A program made the translations under genes and the position numbers. Shown piece by piece: positions 1 through 8,754 of a stretch of 64,000 bases of DNA (within the stretch, counting starts at the first letter, position 1; each line of letters begins with the position of its first letter). Origin of the DNA: Fen-1258 sp964449775 (GTDB taxonomy: Bacteria > Bacteroidota > Ignavibacteria > Ignavibacteriales > Melioribacteraceae); contig CAYVBQ010000012.1 in NCBI GenBank assembly GCA_964449775.1, forward strand, positions 36,269-100,268, in the 5' to 3' direction. The notes beneath the pieces were generated by a model. It was not told where the DNA came from, did not search any database, and worked only from the letters and a program-made list of their open reading frames with translations.

Positions 1-884
1 ATTGGGAATTGCGGAAATTGATGACCGTGAAAATCTAATTGTAAATTTATTTTTTGTTCGATCTCGATTGTGTTTTCAATTGCGCCTTTGTAATTCTTGA
101 AAAGATTCTTCATTTCATCGGTAGTCTTGAAATAGATCTGATCGGTTCCGTAACGCAATTCTTTGTAGTCAACATTTCCTGTTTTATCGCCGAGTTGAAT
201 TAAAATATTATGGGCGATCGAATGATCTTTCTCGATGTAGTGAATGTCATTTGTGGCAACTAGTTTAATTCCTAAATCGCGAGCGAGTTTCGGCATCCCT
301 TCAAGTACTGGTCGTTCAACTTCCATTCCGTGATCTTGAATTTCTAAATAAAAATCATCATCGAAAAGTTCTTTCAATCTTATTGCGGTTGAACGTGCTT
401 TAGCGTAATCATCATTAATAAGCGGTGCCGCTATTGGTCCGGCGGGACAAGCAGATGTACAGATTAAACCTTCGCTGTATTTTGTTAACATTTCAAAATC
501 TATTCGGGGGCGGTAATAAAATCCTTCCGTGTATCCTATAGTAGAAAGTTTTATCAGATTATTGTAACCAATTTCATTCTTAGCAAGGAGCAGAAGATGA
601 TTATAATGCTTCGATTTTTTTTTCGGATTGTCCGGATCGTCGCCTCTTCTATCGAAACGCGTACCGTCAATTACGATATAGGCTTCCATACCTATGATCG
701 GTTTAATACCGGCTTTTTTAGCTTTTTTATAAAACTCACCAACACCAAACATTACACCGTGATCGGTCAACGCCACAGCATGCATATTATTTTTCAGCGC
801 AGCATGAATTAAATCTTCAACCGTGCATGCACCGTCTTGCAAACTGTAATGTGAATGATTATGTAAGTGAATAAAATCTGACAT
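1..884 (-). CDS. dnaE: DNA polymerase III alpha subunit, N-terminal part (runs off the window)
   Basis: This is the 5' end of the replicative DNA polymerase catalytic subunit; about 294 codons are visible before the left edge. The ATG at 884 opens a PHP domain with HLHNHSHYSLQDG and ALTDHGVMFG, followed by EIQDHG and ATNDIHY, all standard DnaE PHP metal-site neighbourhoods. The polymerase palm lies outside the window. The -strand frame stays open across the whole visible stretch. The start is well placed because the PHP motif begins within five residues of it. No clear Shine-Dalgarno sequence precedes it. It is separated from dut by a short tract of simple repeats. Confidence 0.95.
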   Translation of the reverse strand, partial: MSDFIHLHNHSHYSLQDGACTVEDLIHAALKNNMHAVALTDHGVMFGVGEFYKKAKKAGIKPIIGMEAYIVIDGTRFDRRGDDPDNPKKKSKHYNHLLLLAKNEIGYNNLIKLSTIGYTEGFYYRPRIDFEMLTKYSEGLICTSACPAGPIAAPLINDDYAKARSTAIRLKELFDDDFYLEIQDHGMEVERPVLEGMPKLARDLGIKLVATNDIHYIEKDHSIAHNILIQLGDKTGNVDYKELRYGTDQIYFKTTDEMKNLFKNYKGAIENTIEIEQKINLQLDFHGHQFPQFP

Positions 885-888
885 TCTT

Positions 889-955
889 CTGGATACTCGT
901 TACTGGATACTCGATACTTGATACTTGATACTTGATACTAGTTACTGGATACTGG
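889..955. repeat. Direct short repeats, GATACTTGATACT type
   Basis: Tandem-like units of ACTGGATACTCGTT and GATACTTGATACTT fill the dnaE-dut gap. They have no coding potential and look like low-complexity intergenic filler. A different repeat family follows immediately. Confidence 0.8.
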
Positions 956-966
956 TGAAATCTAAA

Positions 967-1032
967 TTCTACATTCTGCATTCTACATTCTGCATTCTAC
1001 ATTCTACATTCTGCATTCTACATTCTGCATTC
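967..1032. repeat. ATTCTACATTCTGC tandem repeat
   Basis: About five units of a 14-15 bp repeat (ATTCTACATTCTGC) directly abut and include the stop codon of dut. The same repeat family reappears inside the coding sequence of murE at 44821-44850, which makes this copy informative about repeat spread in the genome. Confidence 0.9.
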
Positions 1033-1486
1033 ATTTTGTTCCTGTATGACCGAATCCGCCGTCACCACGAGTGCTACCATTTAATTCATCTATTACGATA
1101 AGATTTGCGCGGTAAACTTTTGATAAAACCATTTGTGCAATTCTATCGCCTCGTTTGATTACAAAATCTTCTTCGCTAAAATTGAAAAGAATTACTTTTA
1201 TCTCGCCGCGGTAATCGGAATCTATTGTGCCTGGAGAATTTAAAACGCCAATTCCATTTTTTGCAGCAAGACCGCTTCTTGGACGAACTTGTAACTCATA
1301 TCCAACCGGAATTTCTACTCTAAGATTGGTTGGCACTAATCCAACTTTACCTTTTTCGATTTTCATTTCTGAATCGACTGCGGCGCGGAGATCGAGTCCG
1401 CTGCTGCCTTCTGTTGCATAATCGGGTAATTGTATATCTGAAAAATTATTTTCTATATGCTGGATTTTTATTTGGATTGATTCCAT
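1031..1486 (-). CDS. dut: dUTP diphosphatase
   Basis: Trimeric dUTPase that hydrolyses dUTP to dUMP and pyrophosphate, keeping uracil out of DNA and supplying thymidylate synthesis. All five family motifs are visible in order: SSGLDLRA, RPRSGLAAKNGI, GTIDSDYRGEI, RGDRIAQMVL and the C-terminal arm GSTRGDGGFGHTG. I prefer the ATG at 1486 because GGAAAGG lies just upstream and the protein then begins MESIQIKIQ; an in-frame ATG at 1507 would add seven residues. The length of about 151 residues is normal. The stop codon sits inside the simple-repeat tract. Confidence 0.95.
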   Translation of the reverse strand: MESIQIKIQHIENNFSDIQLPDYATEGSSGLDLRAAVDSEMKIEKGKVGLVPTNLRVEIPVGYELQVRPRSGLAAKNGIGVLNSPGTIDSDYRGEIKVILFNFSEEDFVIKRGDRIAQMVLSKVYRANLIVIDELNGSTRGDGGFGHTGTK

Positions 1487-1572
1487 AACCTTTCCGGATT
1501 TTGTCATGCGAAGTTAAAATAAAAGAACAATTCTTTCTTCTTGCTTTTAATATACTTTGAGGAAATGAAATT

Positions 1573-3036
1573 CTACTTGACTCGAAGAAGCATTTTAAGT
1601 AAGCGAACAATTTCAATCTTCTCAACAACATTCATCACAAATAATGAGCCGATAAATCCAAACAATAATATCAGTTTATAGAAGAAGTTTAGACCAACTT
1701 GATAATATAAATAGTAGTAAAGAATACCTGTAACAAAGATCGCAGTAAGAATTTTAAAGATCTTCTTAAATTCATATTTGATCGGGTAATATTTTTGCGA
1801 GAAGTAATATAATCCGGCAGCCATAATGATATAGCTCGCCAGAGTTGCAAGTGCAGCACCGATTAATCCGAGTACCGGTATCAACAAAATGTTCACTACA
1901 ACATTAGCTACAGCGCCGGCACCCGTTACATAAGGATAATATTTTGTCTTCTCCTCAATATATATTCCCGCTTGAAAATTGTAATAGATACCATTGAACA
2001 AGTAAGCAAGAAGAATTATCGGAACGATGGCGATCCCGCTTAAATATTCTTTCCCGATTATAGACTTACCCGGTAAAAATTCAAAACGCGCAAAGTCTTC
2101 AGCGAACAGCGTTAGTACAATCCAGATCAGACTAGACATAATAATGAATAGCGTTAGAATTTTCGCAAATATTTCTTTGGCGTTTTTTTCCTTAGCATTG
2201 TTCAAAAAAAACGGCTGCCATGCGTATTGAAACATCGAAACAAACAGCATCATGAAAATTCCAAGCTTGTAATTAGCCTGATAGATACCCAGAGTTGATT
2301 CATCTGTCATCGCAAGAACAACCGGTCTGTCAATAACTTGAACAACAGTGGCGGCTAAACTTGCAGGCAGATACGGCAGACCAAACTTCAAATATTTCTT
2401 TAACAACTCTTTATCAATTTTTGGAACAAGCATTTTGAATATTTCCGGCGTTAGCACCACAAAAGAAAATGCAGAGGCGATTAAATTTGCAATGAAGATC
2501 GCCTCAATTCCAAGTTTGTATTTCAGAACAAGGATGAAATTCAGTGCAAGATTTAAAATAATATTTGCGAGTTTTATTGAAGTAAACTTGCCCGCTTTTC
2601 TTTCCAGTCGAAGGTTTGCAAACGGAACGAGAGCAAGAGTATCAAATATTAAAATGAAAATCAGATAATAGTAAAGATTCGAATAGCTATCAGAAATTTC
2701 CATTACCTGACTGAGAGGGGTTTTCAATAAAAGAAGGAATAACGCTAATCCAATTGAAGTAAGAAACACAAAAAGGTAAGCTGTTGAAAATATTTTCTTC
2801 TTCCCTTTGCCATCATTTGAGGAGGAATATTTCATGAACGCAGAATCCATTCCATAAATGAAAACGATATTCAAGAAAGCGAGATACGCATAGATGTTCG
2901 AATAAATTCCGTAGTCATGTGTGTTGATTACGTTCGTATAAAACGGAACAAGAAAAAATCCGAGGAATCTTCCTACGATTGTACTTATGCCGTAAATTGC
3001 GGTGTCTTTGGTAAGCTCTTTTATCTTTTCAATCAT
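1573..3036 (-). CDS. Oligosaccharide flippase (Wzx/RfbX-type, MOP superfamily)
   Basis: A 487-residue polytopic membrane protein of the polysaccharide-transport family, expected to flip undecaprenyl-linked oligosaccharides across the inner membrane. It begins MIEKIKELTKDTAIYGISTI, followed by GRFLGFFLVPFYTNV, the usual Wzx first helix, and shows about 12-14 hydrophobic segments with a polysaccharide-synthase C-terminal half. It stands apart from the other flippase at 26574-28034, so the strain probably handles more than one lipid-linked glycan. The substrate cannot be read from the sequence. Confidence 0.85.
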   Translation of the reverse strand: MIEKIKELTKDTAIYGISTIVGRFLGFFLVPFYTNVINTHDYGIYSNIYAYLAFLNIVFIYGMDSAFMKYSSSNDGKGKKKIFSTAYLFVFLTSIGLALFLLLLKTPLSQVMEISDSYSNLYYYLIFILIFDTLALVPFANLRLERKAGKFTSIKLANIILNLALNFILVLKYKLGIEAIFIANLIASAFSFVVLTPEIFKMLVPKIDKELLKKYLKFGLPYLPASLAATVVQVIDRPVVLAMTDESTLGIYQANYKLGIFMMLFVSMFQYAWQPFFLNNAKEKNAKEIFAKILTLFIIMSSLIWIVLTLFAEDFARFEFLPGKSIIGKEYLSGIAIVPIILLAYLFNGIYYNFQAGIYIEEKTKYYPYVTGAGAVANVVVNILLIPVLGLIGAALATLASYIIMAAGLYYFSQKYYPIKYEFKKIFKILTAIFVTGILYYYLYYQVGLNFFYKLILLFGFIGSLFVMNVVEKIEIVRLLKMLLRVK

Positions 3037-3111
3037 CTCAAAATGAAATCAACCCGAAGAGAAAGACCTCCGGTAAACTTAATAAATCACCTTACACAGG
3101 AATACTAATAT

Positions 3112-3200
3112 TGTCATTCTGAGCGAAGCGAAGAATCTAAAAATTTCTTCTTGTTTGATTATTAGATTCTTCACTCCACTCCGTTCCGTTCAGAATGACA
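3112..3200. repeat. Inverted intergenic repeat (TGTCATTCTGAGCGAAGCG type)
   Basis: The left arm TGTCATTCTGA...GAAGAATCTAA pairs with the right arm TTAGATTCTTC...TCAGAATGACA around a short loop. This is a common dispersed palindromic element in Bacteroidota and Ignavibacteria intergenic regions. It could also act as a bidirectional hairpin between the flippase and thioesterase genes. Confidence 0.85.
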
Positions 3201-3226
3201 CGTTGCGTAATGTACATTAATAAATT

Positions 3227-3640
3227 CTATTTGCTAAAATATTTGGTTAATGCATCAACATATATTTTAGGCGGACGCACTGCTTTTTTTGTATCTATCC
3301 TAATGAATACGTGAGTAGTAAAACCTTCGGCAATCAACTCTTCGGAACCTTTTCGTTTAACAGCATATTCGATGTGAACCTTTGGAGAGTGAAGTTCTTT
3401 AACAGTTGCTTCTATTTGCAAGACATCATCATAAACGGCAGGATTAAAATATTTCAGGCCGGCTTCAATCAACGGTAACTGATATCCATTCTTTTCAACT
3501 TCTGAATATGCTAATCCGGCAGCTCTTAAAAGTTCGGTTCTTCCTACCTCAAAGTATTCTAAATATTTTCCGTTATAAACGAATTGCATTTTATCTGTAT
3601 CGGCATAGCGAACACGAATCTCGGTAGTGTTAGTGAGCAT
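3227..3640 (-). CDS. Acyl-CoA thioesterase (YbgC/FadM, 4HBT hot-dog fold)
   Basis: A 137-residue single hot-dog-domain protein predicted to hydrolyse acyl-CoA thioesters in the cytoplasm. The family signature VRYADTDKMQFVYNGKYLEYF is present, with the catalytic Asp in YADTDKMQ and a YLEYFEVGRTELLRA helix. The ATG at 3640 is used; the codon before it is TTG. It lies just downstream of accA on the same strand, which fits a lipid-metabolism link, but the acyl chain it acts on is unknown. Confidence 0.85.
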   Translation of the reverse strand: MLTNTTEIRVRYADTDKMQFVYNGKYLEYFEVGRTELLRAAGLAYSEVEKNGYQLPLIEAGLKYFNPAVYDDVLQIEATVKELHSPKVHIEYAVKRKGSEELIAEGFTTHVFIRIDTKKAVRPPKIYVDALTKYFSK

Positions 3641-3660
3641 CAAGAAATTCCCGAAAAGTA

Positions 3661-4611
3661 TTATTCAACAAAGACACCCATCTTTGCAAATTTTTCTAAA
3701 CGATTTTGTACCAATTTTTCCGGTTTGATTTTCAGAAGTGCTTCGAGTTCTTCTTTGATTGTTTTTTTAAGTGTTGCCGCCATTTGTGTATGATCTTTAT
3801 GTGCCCCACCCAACGGTTCCGAAACAATACGATCTATGATGCCTTGCTTTAATAAATCTTCAGCAGTTAGTTTCAATGCCTCAGCGGCAGTTTCTTTATA
3901 CTCCCAACTACGCCACAAAATACTTGAGCATGATTCCGGACTAATGACCGAATACCAGGTGTTCTGAAGCATCAAAATTCTATCGCCAACTCCGATTCCT
4001 AACGCGCCCCCACTCGCTCCTTCACCAATGATAGTAACAACTATCGGTACACGCAAACGACTCATTTCAAAAAGATTTCTCGCTATTGCTTCCGCTTGTC
4101 CACGTTCTTCAGCTTCAAGTCCGGGATATGCCCCGGGAGTATCTATCATTGAGATTACAGGAATTTTAAATTTTTCAGCCATTTTCATCAAGCGCAACGC
4201 TTTACGGTAACCTTCAGGATTGGACATTCCAAAATTTCTGTACAGATTGGATTTTGTATCGCGCCCTTTTTGATGACCGATGATCATTACTCTCTGATCG
4301 TCTAATTTTGCGAAGCCGCCAACAATTGCTTTATCATCTTTAAACAATCTATCGCCATGCAATTCAATAAAATTATCTGTCATCATATATATATAATCGA
4401 GTGTGTAAGGGCGCTCAGGATGACGGGCTAATTGAACGCGCTGCCAACGGGTGAGATTATCGTATATGTTTTTTTTCAGATCAAGAACTTTCTCTTCGAG
4501 AGTTTTTATTTCTCCTGAAATATCGAGTCGCGCTTCATACTTGCGCATCTCTTCAATTTTATTTTCCAATTCAATAATCGGTTTTTCAAAATCCAATATA
4601 TTTTTTGCCAT
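3661..4611 (-). CDS. accA: Acetyl-CoA carboxylase carboxyltransferase subunit alpha
   Basis: The alpha half of the carboxyltransferase that moves CO2 from carboxybiotin to acetyl-CoA, the first step of fatty acid synthesis; it works as an alpha2beta2 complex with AccD. The 316 residues match family length. Visible signatures are the N-terminal coiled region, RNFGMSNPEGYRKALRLMKM, the oxyanion-hole segment SMIDTPGAYPGLEAEERGQ, and GEGASGGALGIGVGDR. Its start lies five bases after the stop of the glycosyltransferase upstream, so it may be cotranscribed with glycan genes. Confidence 0.97.
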   Translation of the reverse strand: MAKNILDFEKPIIELENKIEEMRKYEARLDISGEIKTLEEKVLDLKKNIYDNLTRWQRVQLARHPERPYTLDYIYMMTDNFIELHGDRLFKDDKAIVGGFAKLDDQRVMIIGHQKGRDTKSNLYRNFGMSNPEGYRKALRLMKMAEKFKIPVISMIDTPGAYPGLEAEERGQAEAIARNLFEMSRLRVPIVVTIIGEGASGGALGIGVGDRILMLQNTWYSVISPESCSSILWRSWEYKETAAEALKLTAEDLLKQGIIDRIVSEPLGGAHKDHTQMAATLKKTIKEELEALLKIKPEKLVQNRLEKFAKMGVFVE

Positions 4612-4616
4612 GTTGA

Positions 4617-6602
4617 TTACATCCTAAAAAACATTTTTGAAATTGTTTTACCCAGTATTTCAAGATCAAGCCAAATGTTCTGATTCTTTGCATAAAAGAT
4701 ATCAAGCTTCTTTAATTCTTCGTTATCAACTTCAGAAAAATTTTCTACAAACCAGAACCCAGTAAGACCCACTTTGCCCACATACAGTTCACCGTGATAA
4801 GAGGAATCACGAGGACCGACAAGACTTTTCTTAGAAACGAAAACGCTCGGGATTTTGAGGATAAATTGAGAGAATTTGTTTTTCTCCGAGGTGAACTTCT
4901 CTAATAAATATATGAAAGGATATACGAAAAACAAAATTGGTATACTCAGCATCAAATCGAGGATACGTTTGAATACGCGATGGAAATAAGTTGAAATATT
5001 ATATTGCACTTTGAGAAGAGGTATATCATCAAGCATTGTTATTGCAGATTTTCCAACGAGATAATCCGACTCTTTTCCTGCAACCAGGAATTCGACATTT
5101 TCCCCCTGGCACTCCGCAACTACTGCAAACATCTGGTTGAATGATAGATCGTCTGAAGAAAATATTACTTTGTCAATTTTTTCCTCAGTGATAATTTTTT
5201 TTATGTTATCCACTGCACCGAGAATTTTAAAATTACTAACACTTTCACCCACACTTTTTCTTGTCAAGCCAATCAATCCAATTACATGATAAAGCCGTGT
5301 AAATGTAGATCTCAATTTTACTGCAAGTTCTTCCGCTTTACTTTCGCTGGCTACTATTAGAGTGCGGGATTTTCTTGTATCTGTCTCCAATCCCATTTTG
5401 AAAATCACTTTAAGGGCAATCCGCCATAATAAAAAGAATAGAATGGAAAGACCATAAGTGATTAAAACAACTGCACGACTGAACGCCACTTGTTTGAAAA
5501 AGTAAGTTACCGCAGATAGAAAAATCATTCCCGACAAAAGTGAAAGGAATGTACGGAGAATAGAAAACGAATTTTTCTTGTAAACACCTCCAATTGCAGA
5601 GATACTTATTTGAATTAGAGCGGGTAAAAAATAAACCCATGGTAACACAAATTCCGGAAAACCTTTCCAATGTGCATTAACATAGTTTTTTTCAGCAAGA
5701 AAAACAGCCAGAGAGAAAGTAAAAAAATCGATTATTATAGAAATGATAGTGAGTTTATAAACATTTGCAAACGCGAAAAGTTTTCTGAAAATAATTGCGA
5801 ATTGTAAAATTGATTCAACAAGAAACGAAGAGGAAAAATGTTTCCGCACAAATAGATGCATAGCATTGTAGAATACTTTTGTCTCGTCAAGACTGCTGCG
5901 CTTTGTGCTCTCTCCTTTGTAATGAATTATCTCGGTGGAGTGAACATAAAAAACCTTGAAGTTTGATTTTTGCACACGGTAGCAGAGATCAAGATCCTCG
6001 CCGTACATAAAAAACTGTTCATCAAATCCACCGACTTTTTCATAAACATCTTTACGCAACATAAGGAATGCACCGCTAACAGCATCAACATTGTAAGTTT
6101 CATTTTCATTAAGATATGTAAGGTTGTACCGTGCAAAAATTCTACTTTTAGCAAATAGTTTACTCAACCCGGTAACTTTCGTGAATGATGTCCATGGACC
6201 CGGAAAACTTCTACGGCATGCAAGCTGAAGTGTCCCATCGGGATTCAAAACCTTGCAACCCGCAATACCTGCCTGAGGTGTATGCTCAAAAAAATCAATC
6301 ATCTTTATAAATGTATCTTCACGAACAATTGTATCGGGATTGATAAGGATAAAATATTTCCCGCCAGCAATTTTCATTGCTTGGTTATTTGCTGCACCGA
6401 AACCAACATTGATTTTGTTTGCAATCAACTTTACACCGGGAAATCTATTACGAAGTATTTCCACACTACCGTCATCCGATGCGTTATCAACAACAATCGT
6501 TTCAACGGAAATATTTATTGAAGCAATCCGGATAGAATCGAGAAGATTAAGAAGAAATTCTTTCACGTTGTAATTAACTATTATAATAGAAAGATCAATC
6601 AT
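4617..6602 (-). CDS. GT2 glycosyltransferase fused to a degenerate polyprenyl glycosylphosphotransferase
   Basis: A 661-residue two-part protein. Residues 1-290 are a GT2 rhamnosyltransferase-like domain (LSIIIVNYNV, ETIVVDNASDDGS, NPDT as the DXD-like site, FMYGEDLDLCYR). Residues 290-660 resemble a PGT: several membrane helices, a nucleotide-fold region with RTLIVAS, then a sugar-transferase remnant. That remnant keeps KRILDLMLSIPILF, LVGPRD and GLTGFW but lacks the KFR-(S/T)-M and DE-(L/I)-PQ blocks seen in the intact PGTs at 7341 and 13829, so transferase activity of this half is doubtful. The ATG at 6602 is chosen because an earlier in-frame ATG at 6677 would overlap the upstream gene by 68 bases and delay the GT2 motif. 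Confidence 0.85.
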   Translation of the reverse strand: MIDLSIIIVNYNVKEFLLNLLDSIRIASINISVETIVVDNASDDGSVEILRNRFPGVKLIANKINVGFGAANNQAMKIAGGKYFILINPDTIVREDTFIKMIDFFEHTPQAGIAGCKVLNPDGTLQLACRRSFPGPWTSFTKVTGLSKLFAKSRIFARYNLTYLNENETYNVDAVSGAFLMLRKDVYEKVGGFDEQFFMYGEDLDLCYRVQKSNFKVFYVHSTEIIHYKGESTKRSSLDETKVFYNAMHLFVRKHFSSSFLVESILQFAIIFRKLFAFANVYKLTIISIIIDFFTFSLAVFLAEKNYVNAHWKGFPEFVLPWVYFLPALIQISISAIGGVYKKNSFSILRTFLSLLSGMIFLSAVTYFFKQVAFSRAVVLITYGLSILFFLLWRIALKVIFKMGLETDTRKSRTLIVASESKAEELAVKLRSTFTRLYHVIGLIGLTRKSVGESVSNFKILGAVDNIKKIITEEKIDKVIFSSDDLSFNQMFAVVAECQGENVEFLVAGKESDYLVGKSAITMLDDIPLLKVQYNISTYFHRVFKRILDLMLSIPILFFVYPFIYLLEKFTSEKNKFSQFILKIPSVFVSKKSLVGPRDSSYHGELYVGKVGLTGFWFVENFSEVDNEELKKLDIFYAKNQNIWLDLEILGKTISKMFFRM

Positions 6603-6609
6603 CGCGTCT

Positions 6610-7341
6610 TTAGTTAAGAGTGCCGAAAATACTTTTGAACCGAAGTTTCCAAACCATAAAAATAGCTTCGCGAACAATTTTCTTAGACATTTTTGATGTA
6701 CCTTGAACTCTATCGGTGAATGTGATCGGAACTTCGATCAACCGGAATCCTTTTTTCCATGCTTTGAAATTCATTTCTATCTGGAATGAATAACCATTGG
6801 AATGAATCGCATCAAGATCAATTGATTCTAAAACTTTTCTGCGAAAACATTTGAAACCGCCGGTTCCATCTTTTACAGGCATTCCGGTAATAATTCTCGT
6901 GTATAGATTTGCAAAATAACTTAACAACAATCTTCTGATTGGCCAGTTGATTACTCGAACTCCGTAAATGTAGCGGCTGCCGATTACTAAATCGTATTCT
7001 TTGATATTATCGAGGAATTGTTTCAACTCTTTTGGATCATGCGAATTATCAGCATCCATCTCAATAGCGACGTCATAACCATTTGAAAGAGCATATTTGA
7101 ATCCGGCTACATAGGCAGTGCCGAGTCCCATCTTTTCCGCACGCTTAATAATTTTAACACGTTGATCTGTTTCGCCAACCCGTTCAACATATTCTGCGGT
7201 TCCATCTGGAGAATTATCGTCAACTACTAGTACATCAATGAAGGTGTACATTGCCAGCAGATCATGAAGAAGTTTTTGAATATTATGAATTTCATTATAT
7301 GTCGGAATTATTACAATAGCTTTCATATTCGTCTTTCCCAT
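6610..7341 (-). CDS. Polyprenol-phosphate sugar transferase, Dpm1-like GT2
   Basis: A 243-residue soluble GT2 enzyme of the dolichol-phosphate mannosyltransferase group, which makes a polyprenyl-phosphate-linked sugar for later transfer outside the membrane. Motifs seen: AIVIIPTYNEIHNI, DVLVVDDNSPDGTAEYV, AIEMDADNSHDP as the metal-binding site, GSRYIYGV, and GTGGFKCFRRKVL. The start overlaps the stop of the upstream PGT gene (TAATG), consistent with translational coupling; an ATG five codons in is an alternative. The sugar is probably mannose or glucose by family, not proven here. Confidence 0.88.
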   Translation of the reverse strand: MGKTNMKAIVIIPTYNEIHNIQKLLHDLLAMYTFIDVLVVDDNSPDGTAEYVERVGETDQRVKIIKRAEKMGLGTAYVAGFKYALSNGYDVAIEMDADNSHDPKELKQFLDNIKEYDLVIGSRYIYGVRVINWPIRRLLLSYFANLYTRIITGMPVKDGTGGFKCFRRKVLESIDLDAIHSNGYSFQIEMNFKAWKKGFRLIEVPITFTDRVQGTSKMSKKIVREAIFMVWKLRFKSIFGTLN

Positions 7342-8744
7342 TAATCGTAATGCCCTTTTCCAAAGAGCACGACAAATATAGTTCTAAAAAGAATTTTGAA
7401 GTCCATCCGCAAACTCATATTCTCAATATAAAATAGATCATAACGAAGTTTTACCTTAACGTCTTCAATAGTCTCATCATATTTATGTTTCACTTGTGCC
7501 CAGCCGGTGATACCCGGTCTAACTTTTAATCTTCGTTTATAAAGAGGAATCTCGTGAGATAGTTTTTCAACAAAGAATGGTCGCTCCGGTCGAGGACCAA
7601 CAAAACTCATGTCCCCTTTCAAAATATTTATTGCTTGAGGAATTTCATCTAATCTAGCCTTACGCATAAATTTCCCAACACGTGTAATTCGAGGATCATC
7701 TTTGGTAGACCAGACAGGTCCCGAAAGTTTTTCCGCATCAGCAACCATCGTTCTGAATTTTACAATTTTAAACACTTTTCCATTCATGCCGGCGCGATTT
7801 TGTCTGTAAAAAATTGGTCCCTTACTTTCCAATTTAATTAAGAGAGAGGTAAGCAATGTTGCGGGCAGAGTAATAATGATCAGTAGGAATGAAAGTAGAA
7901 TATCCATCAACCGCTTTATTTTTTTCTCCCATTCGGGCATCAATTCAGGCATAACATCAATCAAAGGAAAAGTGTAGAGCTGAGAAACCTTTGCTTGTCC
8001 GCTAATAATATCATATAAATCCGGAACAATTTTTATTTCGACATTTTTCCCTTCACAACGCGCAATAACTTCAAAAATGATTTCTTCTTCGTGACGTCCT
8101 AATGAAATGATTACGTTCTTAATAGCGTACTTATCAAGTATACTGTCAAGATTGTGAATTGTATCCACTACAGATATGTTTTTGAAGGATTTCCCCAATT
8201 CAAATTCATCCACAGCGGCATATGCTACAACATTTAATCCAAGTTCGCGGAATTTAATAATCGAAGTATGGATCTCATTCGACTCAGAATTAAAACCTAC
8301 AATAAGAGCATTCCTTCTTCCTATACCCTGAACAAGGAGTCTTCTCTGAAGACTTCGGATAAATAATCTTCCGCTACTAACAACAAAAAGAAAAATTCCC
8401 CAGTAAAGAAAAATGTAAAATCTAAACGATGTAGATACCCCTGTTGTGTAATCATCGTAAAGAATTAGAAATAACAGAATGAATACTCCAACAAATGAGG
8501 CTTTGAAGAGTGTAGAAAGTTCATCAAAACGGGAGAGCGCAAACCAGGTGCGGTACATTCCCACAAATGTGAAGATTATGAGCCAATAGAAATAAACCGC
8601 AGCCATCGAAAGTAATATATCCGGTTGTGCTATTATATCGAACCAGCCTGTCTGCACACGAACATAAAAGAAGAGAAGCCACGCAACATTGACTGTAATG
8701 AAGTCGGTTGTAAGAATTAAAAATTTCTCTGTTTTTTTATCCAT
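7341..8744 (-). CDS. Undecaprenyl-phosphate sugar phosphotransferase (WbaP/WcaJ-type PGT)
   Basis: An initiating enzyme that transfers a sugar-1-phosphate from a nucleotide sugar to undecaprenyl phosphate. The 467 residues have the complete layout: four N-terminal membrane helices, a CoA-binding-like Rossmann region (NALIVGFNSESNE), and the catalytic domain with KRLMDILLS, ESKGPIFYRQNRAG, VKFRTM, ARLDEIPQAINILKGDMSFVGPRPE and PGITGWAQVKHKY. All catalytic blocks are intact, unlike the fused copy two genes downstream. It is one of two intact PGTs in the window. Confidence 0.93.
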   Translation of the reverse strand: MDKKTEKFLILTTDFITVNVAWLLFFYVRVQTGWFDIIAQPDILLSMAAVYFYWLIIFTFVGMYRTWFALSRFDELSTLFKASFVGVFILLFLILYDDYTTGVSTSFRFYIFLYWGIFLFVVSSGRLFIRSLQRRLLVQGIGRRNALIVGFNSESNEIHTSIIKFRELGLNVVAYAAVDEFELGKSFKNISVVDTIHNLDSILDKYAIKNVIISLGRHEEEIIFEVIARCEGKNVEIKIVPDLYDIISGQAKVSQLYTFPLIDVMPELMPEWEKKIKRLMDILLSFLLIIITLPATLLTSLLIKLESKGPIFYRQNRAGMNGKVFKIVKFRTMVADAEKLSGPVWSTKDDPRITRVGKFMRKARLDEIPQAINILKGDMSFVGPRPERPFFVEKLSHEIPLYKRRLKVRPGITGWAQVKHKYDETIEDVKVKLRYDLFYIENMSLRMDFKILFRTIFVVLFGKGHYD

Positions 8745-8754
8745 AATGATTGAA

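Noticed and set aside
597..812. Plus-strand frame within dnaE
   Set aside because: It is a shadow of the well-supported minus-strand PHP domain coding sequence.
889..1032. CRISPR array
   Set aside because: The units are 7-15 bp, directly abutting, with no unique spacers of constant length and no cas genes nearby; these are simple repeats.
6603..6677. Longer start for the GT2-PGT fusion
   Set aside because: It would overlap the upstream GT2 gene by 68 bases and put 25 non-homologous residues before the GT2 motif.
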